This document shows positions 1 through 11,452 of a DNA stretch of 64,000 nucleotides, one piece after another. The first letter of the stretch is position 1, and each line of letters starts with the position of its first letter. The position numbers and the translations under genes are program-made. Source of the stretch: Liquidambar formosana (Eukaryota; Streptophyta; Magnoliopsida; Saxifragales; Altingiaceae); contig CM077831.1 of assembly GCA_039720395.1 (NCBI GenBank), positions 35,375,067 to 35,439,066 of the forward strand, given 5' to 3'. The notes beneath the pieces were generated by a model, which made no database searches, was not told where the DNA came from, and saw only the letters and a list, made by a program, of their open reading frames with translations.

Positions 1-1451
1 AGGGGATCGTAGAGATCATCAATCTCAACTCCCATTGCGCGGTGCAACAGGCATCCAACTCGAAGAGGGCACGTAGACCCACCTCAAGATGATTCAGGCA
101 TCCTCGAGGAAGAGGGAGAAGGGTATCCTCGAAGGGGTGGATGCTCCCTTTGAGGGCATGCAAGTTGACGAGGCTGCTTAGGCAAGGTCGAGTCTAAGAT
201 GCTGACTTGGCGCTTTGTGGCAAGACGGTTGATTTTTTTTTACTGGTCAATGTTCCACGTGGAAGGCCATGATTGGTCCAACGTGGTCATGGGAATTGCC
301 ATGTCAACACTTTTAAATGTCAAAGTACCCTCATTTAATACATCGTTATATATTAATGTACCTTATGTTTCCATGGATGGGTTGTAGTCAGCCACCATCC
401 ATTAGCTTTGGTGATGTTTTTGTTTTGACAAGTATTTAACTATTGTTTAATGAAAATGCAGGTTAATGGACATGGATGTGAAGATAGAGTCAGCATTTGA
501 GGAGCTTTCTTGTGAATTGAAGAAAACAAGGCTTCTCTTTTTGGTTGAATAGGAAAAATTTGCAATTGAACTGCTCCAATAGTTGCTATTAAGTATCGGA
601 ATGATGATTTAACAGAAGCTGAATATGTAGTAAGAATGACTGCCAGAAATCCTAATTTAATTGCTAGTACACAACCATGCATATTTTTCATAGTTAAGAA
701 CCATGCCATGAATCTCTAAATTTAATCGCTAGTATGCGACCATGCATCTTAGTAGTTAACATATTTGTTTTAGACCAATAAATTAAAATATTCTTTCATC
801 TTTATTTCCTGTAGAGCTAACTGGCTGAATAGTTTCTAAAATTTACATCAGGTAGCATCAGTTGTACTTCACCTCCACACATGTGCTATTTGTTTTCGTG
901 GACTTTAAACATGATAAGATTTTGATTAGTGTAACACCTCAAACATGATAATGAGGTATTTGCATTGATTGATATGTTATTGGGTTTAAAATCTACGAAA
1001 ACGTATGGAGGGTTAGCACCCTCGTGGATGTGGGGTCTTAGTGCTGATGTTACTAGAATTTCTTTTCGTGCATATTGAGCTCTAAAGGAGCCGGAGGTGG
1101 AAAAAATGTTTGCTCTAATGAAAGAATATGTTGATTTAATTATCTAAAACATATGACATGTTAGCGCTCTTGATACATGTGGTTGTGTATTAGTAGTTAA
1201 ATTAAGAGATACATGACATGGTTTTCAATTATGAAAATCTTAGAGAATAGCTGGATGCCTCCAAAATTAGCTTATTTGCTGAATTTGAAAATGAAGAGCT
1301 GGTGATTGAGGTGCTACGTCTAGTCGCGAGATCCGGCTTCCTTGTGGATATGGAATAGATGCATTGCAATTTGTGTTGCTATGCTTGAGAATTGTATTTT
1401 TCAACTTCAGCACTATTTTGTAAGAATTATTTGTTCTTAAGATTATACTTC
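1..1451. other. No gene recognised
   Basis: No convincing gene is visible here. A plus-strand open frame from base 3 ends at a TGA near base 95 (tail ...NSKRARRPTSR) and could be the end of something lying left of the window, but I do not recognise it. The first 190 bases are clearly more GC-rich than the rest. Short ORFs at 199-387 and 440-709 have no family features and no supporting splice signals. Confidence 0.4.
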
Positions 1452-1661
1452 GGCCATATTTGTTTGGTTAGAATGGAATAAGTGAGAATAGAATCTGATT
1501 CCATGTTCAAAATAGTATGAAATGAAATGAGATTGAAATAAACATTGCAGAATGAATATCATTATAATTCACTACTAATGTTTGATTCCATTCCTATTTA
1601 ATTTTCTCATCCAAACAAATTGTTTGGAATGAAATTCCACACCAACTACACAAACATGGCA
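1452..1661. mobile_element. Tourist-like MITE, about 210 bp
   Basis: The ends are inverted: the left end reads GGCCATATTTGTTTGG and the reverse complement of the right end reads TGCCATGTTTGTGTAG. The interior carries GGAATGGAAT-type inverted motifs. A three-base TTC/TTA pair flanks it. Short TIRs beginning GGCC...TGTTTGG with a three-base target fit the PIF/Harbinger (Tourist) pattern. It has no coding capacity. Confidence 0.5.
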
Positions 1662-2720
1662 TTAGAGAGTATTTGGGTCATTTTCCTATTTGCATAAATT
1701 ATTAACTTAATTATAAATAGCTCTCTTTCTGATGTTAAAGTGAAATGTAATCTAACATAATCTTGCATTTGTTACTTTCCTTATCGCAAAACAAGAAAAA
1801 GTGCTCGTGTCCAGAAATTTTAACCGTATTTGGTAGTCAATTTTCCAATTCTTTATATAATCATACCTAGTTTGCCAAGTTTCCAATTAGGGGCACCCCC
1901 GCCCGGTGGGGTGGGGTGGGGTGCGGTGGTGTCGGGCTGAGGTTGGGATAAATAATAGAACGTTACATCTGAAACGTTGAGCCGACACGACAAAGTAATA
2001 TTGGACATACAGCAGTAGGTTTGGAAATGACTACATTACATGCGGATGATATATTTCTCACTCTATTTTCGGGAGGCAGAAAGTAAGACAATTAGTCCAG
2101 AATCTGGTTGCCGTGGGGCATAACATGAAATCCATATTTACAGACACACAAGAATAGTAATCCAACAACATCAACCCGAGACACGAGTCTGCACTTCACA
2201 ATTAAAGTAATCCAACAACATCAACCCGCTGGTATGTGATGACCATGTAATCCACAACCTGGATATATACTATTGAGCCCATTCCCCCCTTTTTCTCAAT
2301 GCTACCCAATAAGACATTTGTTGAGCCACAGCCCGACAATTATACTTACCCATATTACAGAAAACATAATAGACTAACAACCCAATCTCAACCAGCACAA
2401 CCAATATCTGTTCAAATATCCCATAATAGACTAGCAAAATTTTTTATTTTTTTATTTTTTTCATCTTTTTTCTTGCTAATTTAGATCATGTGGTTTTTTT
2501 ACTCTGCTACACGGGAAGACCAATATTTCTTCTCAGGGTAAATTAAGAAAGGAAAAAACCTAGTCCTTAGTCATAATTAATCGCAAACCACCAGAGAGCC
2601 GATCCACAATCTCCATTCATATTTACAGTTCAACCCAGGTTCAGCAGATTCACAGTTGCCAGGTGTTCAACTCAAATCTTCCCAGGAACACAATCGATCT
2701 GGCTGCTCTTTGCATAAAAA
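1662..2720. other. TBP 3' flank and terminal UTR; no separate gene
   Basis: This stretch holds a G-rich run at 1895-1930 and AT-rich sequence. The minus strand just left of 2721 is the expected 3'UTR of the TBP gene. The direct repeat 'aagtaatccaacaacatcaacccg' type motif occurs twice near 2155-2230. No independent ORF is convincing. Confidence 0.4.
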
Positions 2721-3266
2721 TCTGCCATGAAACAAAAAAGATGTGAGATTGAATTCACTTTTTCATTAAGGAGTTGCACTTAATGCATTGACAACTCACT
2801 ATATTTTAATGCTTCGCTTTGACATTTACCTTGTCTTTAAAGTGCCATTTTTAATATGGCAAAGGGTAATATGGAAAAATAAAATAATCGCATGCTTTTT
2901 GGGACATCCAAAAGAAAGGTGCTCTATCAAAAGTTGTATGTATAATGACCCCCAACCCCCCCCCACCCCCCCAAAAAAAAAAAAAAAAAGGTTAAAGGGT
3001 ATCAAATTGTGGACAACTACAGACCCCTTCCTAACAGGCTCAATTGCTCCATCTCTGGCAAATAAAATTTGACATAAAATATGTTAAATTTAGTTCCGTA
3101 CCATTGCTGGTTTTTCCTGAACTCAGTAAGCACTGGGTAAATGTTTTCAAAGGCTGTGTAGGTCTCATCTCTCACCTGAAGAAATGAAAATAAATGCTGA
3201 TTAGAAACCAACAAAAATTGCTAATAGCTGTTTGTGCATATGTAACTTCTTATCCGATGAAGTATC

Positions 3267-3297
<31 letters not shown>

Positions 3298-5441
3298 CTT
3301 ATGCCATCACCTTAGCTCCTGTAAGAACAATTTTTCCTGACACGAAGATTAGCAGCACAATCTTAGGTTGTTTCATCCGATAAATCAAGCCTGGGAACAG
3401 TTCTGGTTCATACTGAAACAAATGTGAACAATGTTGAATATAAGATTTACAGGGGAACGAACTAACAAAAGTTACCTCTTTTTCCAAAACTCCAAGTAAA
3501 ACATGATATTTCACTAGCAACTATTAATATGATAACATTACTCATGATTCAGCAATATGAACAGTTCCCAAATACTAAGATTCACAAACCTTGGGAATCG
3601 CACAAAAGTGCAGACTCCCGGCCACAGGGGAGAAAAAAATGACTAGATGAAAGGTCAACAGGGAAAGTCTTGTCTTAAGGAAGAGGCTAACACAACCTTG
3701 CCTGCAACTTATAACCCCTTTAACAATTAACAAAAATATCAAACTATGCAACAAAATCACAATCTCATTACTTACACTTGAAAAGGCACCATGGGAATAT
3801 GCAAGGCCTTCAAGCCTTATTGGAAATTTAACATCACAGGAGCCAACAATATTTTGGATCTTGAAATCCTACAACCCACAACAAAAAGCAGTGATATCAA
3901 GACAAAACAGTAACACTACATGATCAATCAACATACATTGGCGTATATATGTGAGGGTTTTAAGAGAGAGAGAGAGAGAGTGTGTTATACTAGAACTAAT
4001 ACCTTGAATTTAGCTGGAAAACCAAGTTTTTGGATAATTCGAGCATACTGAAACACAAAGATGCACATGTAAGATTACAGAAAAGGGTACTTAAAATAAC
4101 GGTATTGCCCAAGTCAATTTGTAATCAACCAAATGGTGATAACATGATAAGGAGTTCATATAAAATTCTCATCCTTCCTAAAAAATTAAGGGCCTGTTTG
4201 TATGTCTTGGAAATGGGACCAACTAGTATGCACACCATTGTAGGTGCTACTTTGAGCTGCATTACAATTTGACAAGAGGAGCATAACTATGAACATTTCA
4301 GACTGGCCATGCTGTATGCAGATGGCCAAACTTTTGGATTTCCTAAACAGTCCCTAAATCTAACACTGTAAGGTGATAGTGCAGGTTGGATGCAATTCAA
4401 AAGGCCAAATACCTTCGTGCTGCTAATTTTGACTGTTGTTCACTCTTAGCTCCAGTACAAACCTGAAGAAGCATGATGAAAAGTCAGAATTCAAGAAAAA
4501 ATCATAGTTATTTAATAAGAAAAAGGTGATTGTCAATTGATATATTTCCAGTTTGAAGAGAAAACCATCCTTTTTTTTCCATTCATGTGAGCCACATAAT
4601 GTATACAAGAGCATCAAACTAAAATTATAATGCAGAAGAAAATCCACAAAAAAAGAACAACAAGACACCATAAACATATCTTTCCCTCCCATTGTGGACA
4701 GTTCAAAAAAGATTATTGGGGTTGTGTACAACAGAAAGCTAAAGATCAGGGCTTCCAACCTGAACGTGTTTTCTCCCTAGTTCTGTCCTGAGCATACCAT
4801 TTATCTTTGTTTCCCTAATATTTTCCCAAAAGCCCAAAATCACAATTCAATGAAAATGCATTGAAATACAAATACATGTTTTTAGGGAGAAAACCTCATT
4901 TATCACCTAATACTGCACTGGGATTCTGCAACTAGCCAACTAAGGCAACATAAATCTCAGTCCACAACTGGTAAATGTATTTCCAGGCATCCAAACAGAC
5001 CCTAAATGGAAAGTAGGAAAGCACATATGCTCTTGAAGCTTCACCAGAAGACCAAACACTCTTAAAAGCCGCACACAATTTAATAAAATGTTTAAACAAG
5101 GCAAAAATACATAATGAACAAATAGAAAAACATATGATACTGAAAGTACAAAAAGCACACAGTGGCATTTTAAGCGTCACAGTCCCCAGGTCTCAAAAGG
5201 TACAAATATATTATATACCCAGATGTGCCTCAAATGTTATACCATCAACCAACGACAGTAACTTATCATTCATCTAGCTCCATCCATGTATGAATATTAA
5301 GCAGAAATGTATCCTAAGGCCACAACACGACATGAAACAGATTTCTGTTGGAATGCATCCTAAAAATTAAGACACGTATACAGCAAGGATACAGAAATAT
5401 ACAATTCACATTTCAATATACATACATACGTACATACATAC

Positions 5442-5491
<50 letters not shown>

Positions 5492-8165
5492 CTAACAAAT
5501 ACATTACTCATATAAAATCCTATGGTAACTATTGCATGACTTAGAAGATGAGGCTCAACATGTATGATAAATACAAGAATATTATACACCAATACTACTA
5601 CTACTACCCCTCTTGGCCTCTTGTAAATTTCTGTGTTGAGACAAAAAATCGTGTTATACTATGTGCTTTGTTTGTTTGACCTGTGCTATGTATATGTGCG
5701 ACAATAAAATGTTGTTCATAGAAAACCTGAAGGCAGCAAATAATACAGACATCTAAAGTTATCCCTAAGAAAGGTACCAAACGCCATGGCAGAACTTACC
5801 ATCTTTCCAGAAGCAAATATCAATGCTGTGGTTTTCGGTTCCCTTATCCTCATAATTACAGCAGCAAAACGCTGCAAAGAAATTAAAAAATTAGTCTTTA
5901 TAGGAAGAAAGAAACACTACTTTTTCAAAGAAAAAATATTAAACATGTTCATCAAGTCATCTCAGATTCCAAGCCCATAACGATTTGAGCTGTATAAGCA
6001 ACTCCAAGCAATCAAAATTCATAAAAATTCTATGGCTCAACCTACTCTTACTAGGACGGGGCAAGTGCACTAATTCATAATTAGGGGGAAGTACTCCTAC
6101 AGTACTTCATAGTAAAGCACTCAGTAACAAATTTTTGGAGAATCTCCAAAAAGCAAACAAAAATTTATTCCAACATTATCATAGGGATGAGTTTAAATAT
6201 TAGATAGACAAATATGGCCACAAACGTTGCTTACCTTGGGATTGTATTCTGCATTACGTGCTTGCAGTGCAATGGCCTTAAGATCCAACTTGCAGTCCAG
6301 ATTGACTGTTGACACGATGTTCCTAGATATGCAAACAATATCTCCATTAGAATTAACAAATTCAATCAAGGGAAAAAAAATTGACACCAACTCTTGTTCT
6401 AACTTGTCGATTACATTTTGCAATTTCTTAACATGAAATACAAAAGCACACAATTACAGGTGTTGCAATGTCCAAGATGTTTCCTCTAAAAGTAATATTA
6501 AGAAAAACACTATAAGTCAGCTCTCACAAGACACAAAACCATCTAAGGAGGAGATAGAAATCAAAAGAAAAGAAAAAAATTCTTTGCTAATAAAAATAAT
6601 ATAGGCAACCTAGTGAGAAGCACTACCATTATAAAGATAGACTGAAAGATGAGTAGAAACTGGCCAGGCAAACAATCCCACTTAAATGCAGTTAAGTGTC
6701 TGCCAATAACTTAACCAAAGTTGCAACATCCTCACTTAAAGTTATTCTAATAATAAGAAGCCAAACATATGAATGGAATAAGGACAGGCATATGAAGCTC
6801 TACATCTTTATTCATACTAAACCATTAAGTACCCCTAGTTCTGCCCAAACTGTAAAATCTTCTAATCAACTTCAGTATTTCAATCAGATTTCCTCAAATG
6901 CTAGATAGGAGTTTGTGAAACAAGCAAACATATTCTCTCGTGCTAAACAAAAGGCAAGAGAAGTGTCATGTGTACGACACACCTATGCGTACAAAAGAAG
7001 TTCGATTGTGGGTATTGAGAACTTATTGCCAACTTTTCACAGCCAGGCGCCGCTAAAGAGAAGTATATAAACAGTACAAGAAAATTAAGCTCATAGCCCC
7101 ATACTCTCCCATTAAATTTTAAGAGCTGAACAAAAATCCATAGAAGGGGTAGATTTATTTATTTTTAAATCCTATTAGGTGAGTTGCTCTCTCCACTAAT
7201 CCTTTTGCTTTTCAATAATAAATCACAACTCCCTCATATGAAGTAAATCACAAATAAAAGAAGACAAAATTTATTAGAGGCAACAACATTATCTGATTCA
7301 TGTATACAGTACTATTGACATAATGTAATAATGTGAGCCCCATCATTGTTTACTAGAAGTGGAAGCATTGTCATTGTTGCATCTAGGCACACCTAAACCT
7401 ACATGTAAATGCATAAACAAATATGAAAACACACATATGCATGAACATAAAGTGCCCTGTAAAAGAAAGTGTTAACAATTTCTCTTCCCACTCTTGGTCA
7501 ATGAAGTGGGCACTAAACTGAGAATGATCACCGCCTAACTGCACAAGATATGAAAATTTCATAATCTGCATTTATAGAAAACAAACAGATCCCTATCTTC
7601 TCTAAATATGCAAATACGTTAATGTTACCCTTTTTTCCTTCCTCTTCATTATCTCTATTTTAGCATTGGTAATAAACTGGGTATCTTATAGGACTTGCCT
7701 TTCATAGTACAAGACCAACATGTATCACAAATTCACAATCATAAACGAATACTTTCAGTTACGTGAATGAACGAATCTTGCCACCTTGTTGTACTTGTTA
7801 GACTGGACATACACGCAATCACAAAAGTTTTCATCGCAATCACAACCCATCTGAACAGGCACTAACACAGATTATATTACACAAGCCCACCATTTCCATG
7901 ACATCATTTGGGCACTATCTGCCATTTTCGGGATATTGCAAAAATTAACATCTAAGATAACTGAATTATGGGTGTTTAATCAATACATTATTGTGAGTGA
8001 ATAACAACAATTAAACATGCATATACATGGAGTTATGGATTTTTTTTCTTTTTTTTCTTTTTTTTTTTGGGGGGGGTTGGGAACTCACTGGAGAGTAGGA
8101 ACGATCCCAGATGGGTGCTTAGAAAGATCAACCGGTTGGCTCCCTTCCAAGATTGGATCGGCCAT
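2721..8165 (-). CDS. TBP: TATA-binding protein (TBP), TFIID/SL1/TFIIIB core subunit; 1-nt frameshift in exon 4
   Basis: TBP binds the TATA box in the nucleus and nucleates RNA polymerase I, II and III initiation complexes. Minus-strand coding exons are 8089-8165, 6235-6322, 5800-5871, 4413-4462, 4003-4047, 3776-3868, 3311-3412, 3102-3175, plus base 2721. All have GT-AG borders and compatible phases except exon 4. The product begins [20 protein letters not shown] and holds both saddle repeats: [20 protein letters not shown] in the first and [20 protein letters not shown] in the second. It ends EFRKNQQ, with the TGA split TG|A by the last intron. Full length would be exactly 200 aa, the usual plant length. 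Oddity: exon 4 is 50 nt where 51 are needed. The codon for Lys after LAAR lacks one A (TACCTTCG on the plus strand), so spliced RNA would shift frame at residue 96 and stop after about 127 aa. Everything else is intact, so an assembly error is the likeliest cause, with a real null allele as the alternative. Confidence 0.95.
5411..5490. repeat. (CATA)n-(AT)n-(TG)n microsatellite in TBP intron 3
   Basis: A compound simple repeat passes from CATA units to AT to about 18 TG units. It lies in the intron between exons 3 and 4 of TBP, and no function is implied. Confidence 0.9.
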
Positions 8166-8260
8166 GTAATGGAGTATTTTCGAAAGACTTCTATATTCAA
8201 CAAAAATAATAATAATAAATTATACATAAATCAATACCAGCCCCCAGGCATATCAATCTG

Positions 8261-8591
8261 CTGAAAAAAAAAATTAACAACTGTTGGCGTTTGTCCAAAG
8301 CTTAACACTCAGAAAATAATAACAACAACCCAAGAATCCTTGACAAAAAATTTCGGAAGTTTATATATTTACTTCTTTTTTTTTCTTTTTCATAAAGAAA
8401 AAGAGAAGTGAAAGAAACGATGGTATTTGAAAGAAAATTAAGCTTGGAAGAAAATCGGATCAGCTCGTATTTTTTATTGAAAAAATAAAATCAGGGAGGA
8501 TCATATAAGAAATTTCAGTGGGAAAACAAAAGGAGGGTTGATTAAAAGTGGAAGAAAGCAAAAATAAGGTTGAGTAGAGGGAAGATCTTAC
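8261..8591 (-). other. 5'UTR intron of TBP (predicted)
   Basis: On the minus strand a donor GTAAGATC begins at 8591. A strong acceptor, a run of T followed by CAG, ends at 8261, leaving 95 nt of leader (8166-8260) before the ATG at 8165. A leader intron directly upstream of the first coding exon is common in plant TBP and other housekeeping genes. This is inferred from splice signals only. Confidence 0.6.
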
Positions 8592-8732
8592 GATTGGCAA
8601 GATAGGTAATGCTTAAGAAAGGAGATCGGAGCTTTGTGAAAGAAATCTAGGGTTTCCGGGGATGATTTGAGAGAGAATGGGACGGTTAGAAAAATGGGCT
8701 TTAAGAGCGGTAAGATTTTAAAAGGGGGGTGT

Positions 8733-8740
8733 CTTTTATA
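8733..8740 (-). promoter_or_regulatory. TATA box of the TBP gene
   Basis: The minus strand reads TATAAAAG here, followed by a G/C-poor leader containing the telo-box-like AAACCCTAG at about 8646-8655. That spacing puts the start site near 8705. The gene for TATA-binding protein therefore appears to have a consensus TATA box itself. Confidence 0.6.
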
Positions 8741-9079
8741 GGGGAGAGGTGAATTGAAGGATTTGTATGAGAAGGGCTTAAAAAGAGAGAGAAGTTGAGA
8801 GAGGGAGGGAGGGAGGGAGAGGTGCTTGTTGTTGGAATTGGAACGATCTGCGAGCTTGTGGAGGCGAGGGCGTGCTGCGGAGGGATCTTACCAAGGACGT
8901 CTATTTCTACTTCCCCAAAATACCCTCTCTTGCGTTACTGAAGTCAACCCCATGTCGTGGGCATAAAAGGAATGCAAAGAGAAGGTCTAACGTCCACTAT
9001 TGTTCACCAGAGCTCCATCAAAGCCCAATAGTTGCATGTCCTGTCCTCGTAACTTTTGGAAATTTATTAAATTAAGTTA
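8741..9079. other. TBP upstream region, no gene
   Basis: A GGGA tandem run lies near 8800-8820. The plus-strand ORF 8872-9075 overlaps this upstream DNA and shows no family features. Confidence 0.4.
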
Positions 9080-9253
9080 TTAACTTTTAGAATATCACAA
9101 TAATTACTATAAAACTGAAGGGAGGGGGTAATGATTTTAATAAAAACTAGTAATTAAGTACACGCAAATAACTTATAGAGTATGACAATAATTACTATAA
9201 AACGGAGGGGAGGGGGTAATAATTTTAATAAGAACTAGTAATTAAGCACATGC
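9080..9253. repeat. Tandem duplication, two units of about 86 bp
   Basis: Unit 1 (about 9080-9166) and unit 2 (about 9167-9253) are near-identical. Both contain AATTACTATAAAAC, the AGGGAGGGGGTAAT motif and end in ACTAGTAATTAAG. The second unit runs into the 3' end of the Helitron at 9235, and the first carries a truncated copy of the same terminus. Confidence 0.8.
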
Positions 9254-9488
9254 GATGCGTGTGCAACACATCTTTTCAAGTTTTAATTACATCAAAGGAA
9301 TTTTTATGTCAGTTTCTAAGTTTTTAAACCTCATGTGTGTGTGAGAGAATTAAAGGGAAATAGATTGTGGTGGGTTTTTCAAAGTTGGTAAAATTATCAA
9401 ATCGTTTCTTAACTTTATTAACTCATAAGGGTATTTTAGTATTTTCAAATGCAGTCCAAAGGGTATTGGCTTTATATAGTAGTATAGA
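9235..9488 (-). mobile_element. Non-autonomous Helitron, 254 bp
   Basis: Read on the minus strand, the element starts TCTATACTACTATATAAAGC, a textbook plant Helitron 5' end. It finishes with the hairpin GCACACGC-ATC-GCATGTGC, a short spacer and CTAG, with T as the next base. Helitrons insert between A and T, make no TIR or target duplication, and need a 3' hairpin before CTRR; all of these fit. It encodes nothing and must have been mobilised by an autonomous copy elsewhere. Confidence 0.8.
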
Positions 9489-10755
9489 TAAGCATTCGTA
9501 ATTTGGTGTTTTCAAAAAACCGCCATTAAACATGATTATTAATTAAGATTCAGTAATTTCACTTGTATCATGTTATTTCAAATCAATTTGATGTTATTTA
9601 AATTGTTTGGTAAAACTCTTTTCATCCTACAATGATAGGTCATATTTAATAAAACACGAAGTTTAAAAAAAGCCATCATTCTATTGACTTGTTATTTATT
9701 AGTTGGTGCACACATGTGTTGCACATAATTTCATTTTGGTTATATGATCATGAAAAATAGGTAAATTGTACATTACGGTATGTATATATTACATGGCTCA
9801 ACTTTAATGGGAAAAAATAAATAAATAAGAAGTGCCTCTTTTGTTTTGTTTTTTTTTTTTAATTTTTTTTTATTCTTTTGATGGAGAGAACCTCTTATAT
9901 TCTATTAAATAACTGGTTGCATGAAATTGATCCAAACTAAATCATAATTAAGCCATAAGTTGGTATAATATTATTAAGTTTAAGTTGCCTACCAAAGCAT
10001 TTAATTAAATTGTATTAATTTTTTTTTTCATTTTTTTTAATTTTTATTTTTATACTCGCTTGGAGTTAATGGAAGTTTTTGTTTTTATTATTGTAATTCA
10101 AACTTGATTTCATGATTACTCTCTTCCAAATTTTTGTCAACAACATAACAAAGTATCATATACCATTACTCAATTGGTAACGTTGATGGCCATTTTTTAT
10201 TTTATTTTAATGGCTTCATTCTAGATAATGAATTAGTATTCTCAACATTGTTCTAAAACTTTGGAAATGAATTTACAGTAACCTTAAATAGATTTTTAAA
10301 TTCTATTGAAGTTTGATCTACATTTTTAAAGACCTATCACATAATAAGTATTCTCCATCTACTCCATGTGAATAAACAATTCAAGAGAAATTGTAGTATG
10401 GTAAACTCAATAACCTTTTTTAAACCCTATTTGCTCCCACATTGATACACCGCATAGCTCACCCATATCATTCATGTCTTTAAGAATCCACATCCTAGTA
10501 TAATTGATTCCCAGCATACTGTTTTCATCTCTATCGCACATCCAATTCAAAGGAATCCAGAGAAAATTATACTGCAATCTCTTAATATTCCTAAGCTATT
10601 ATCAATTAGTTAGAGAGGAAGTTATGTAATGAAAGGTATCATTTTTTAGAAAAATTGTATAATTATAATTAACTATATCTTTCTACAAAAATTGAATTAA
10701 CCCACATTATTATGTTTAGACTTTAGACTCTCATGAAGGACATAATAATAATAAT
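9489..10755. other. AT-rich intergenic DNA, no gene
   Basis: This is AT-rich sequence with T-runs and no ORF that resembles a protein family. I see no splice-bounded exons and no structured RNA. Confidence 0.5.
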
Positions 10756-11452
10756 TAGGGGTGTTCATGGTTCGGTTTGGTTCGGTTTTAGGGTAGATTT
10801 TAAACCAAACCATTATACTTCGATTTTTGTTTTCTCAAACCAAAACCAAACCATACTATAAAAAAAACCAAACCAAACCAAACCATAAAAATTTGGTTTG
10901 GTTCGGTTCGGTTTTATCCTATCAAATAATAACAAATAATTAAAAATAGAAAAATGACAAGCCAAACTTTAAATAAAAACATTTTTAATAAAATCATTAC
11001 ATTAGCAACTAAAAAAAATATTAAACATTGTATCAAAATGGAAAAGTATTGATTTATATCAATCCAAGTTTAAATCTCCAATCTAATACGTGCTAATATC
11101 TCACACAACAATAACAGCTAGTTTAATACATGCCAATCTAGTAAAGAAAAAACATTAAGAAAATTTGCAATCTATTGACTATTATGCCCTTATTAGAATA
11201 AAAAATTTACAAACTAAGTTTAATATGTAATATATAAAATTATATATATTTATATTATTTTTTTTCGGTTTTTTTTGTTTTTCGATTTGGTTTGGTTTTT
11301 TAAACATGAAAACCAAAACCAAACCAATTTAATTCGGTTTTCTAAAATTAGAACCAAAACCAGACCTAAAGAAAAAAAAACCAAACTAAACCGAGCGGTT
11401 TGGTTTGGTTCGGTTTGGTTTTCGGTTTTAACCTAAACCATGAACACCCCTA
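10756..11452. mobile_element. hAT-type foldback element, 697 bp, with 8-bp target duplication
   Basis: The left end reads TAGGGGTGTTCATGGTTCGG and the right end is its inverted counterpart. The exact 8-bp duplication ATAATAAT lies at 10748-10755 and 11453-11460. Subterminal DNA is packed with GGTTTGGTTCGGTTT motifs on the left and right, in opposite orientation. The 8-bp duplication and TAGGGGTG-type TIR are hAT hallmarks. There is no transposase, so it is non-autonomous. The duplication lies in an ATA-rich stretch, which slightly weakens that piece of evidence. Confidence 0.8.

Noticed and set aside
4187..4340. Possible MITE starting GGCCTGTTTG in TBP intron 4
   Set aside because: The left end resembles a Tourist TIR, but no inverted right end or duplication could be matched.
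5411..5490. Possible structured or CRISPR-like repeat
   Set aside because: It is a plain microsatellite with no spacers. No CRISPR array is expected in a plant genome.
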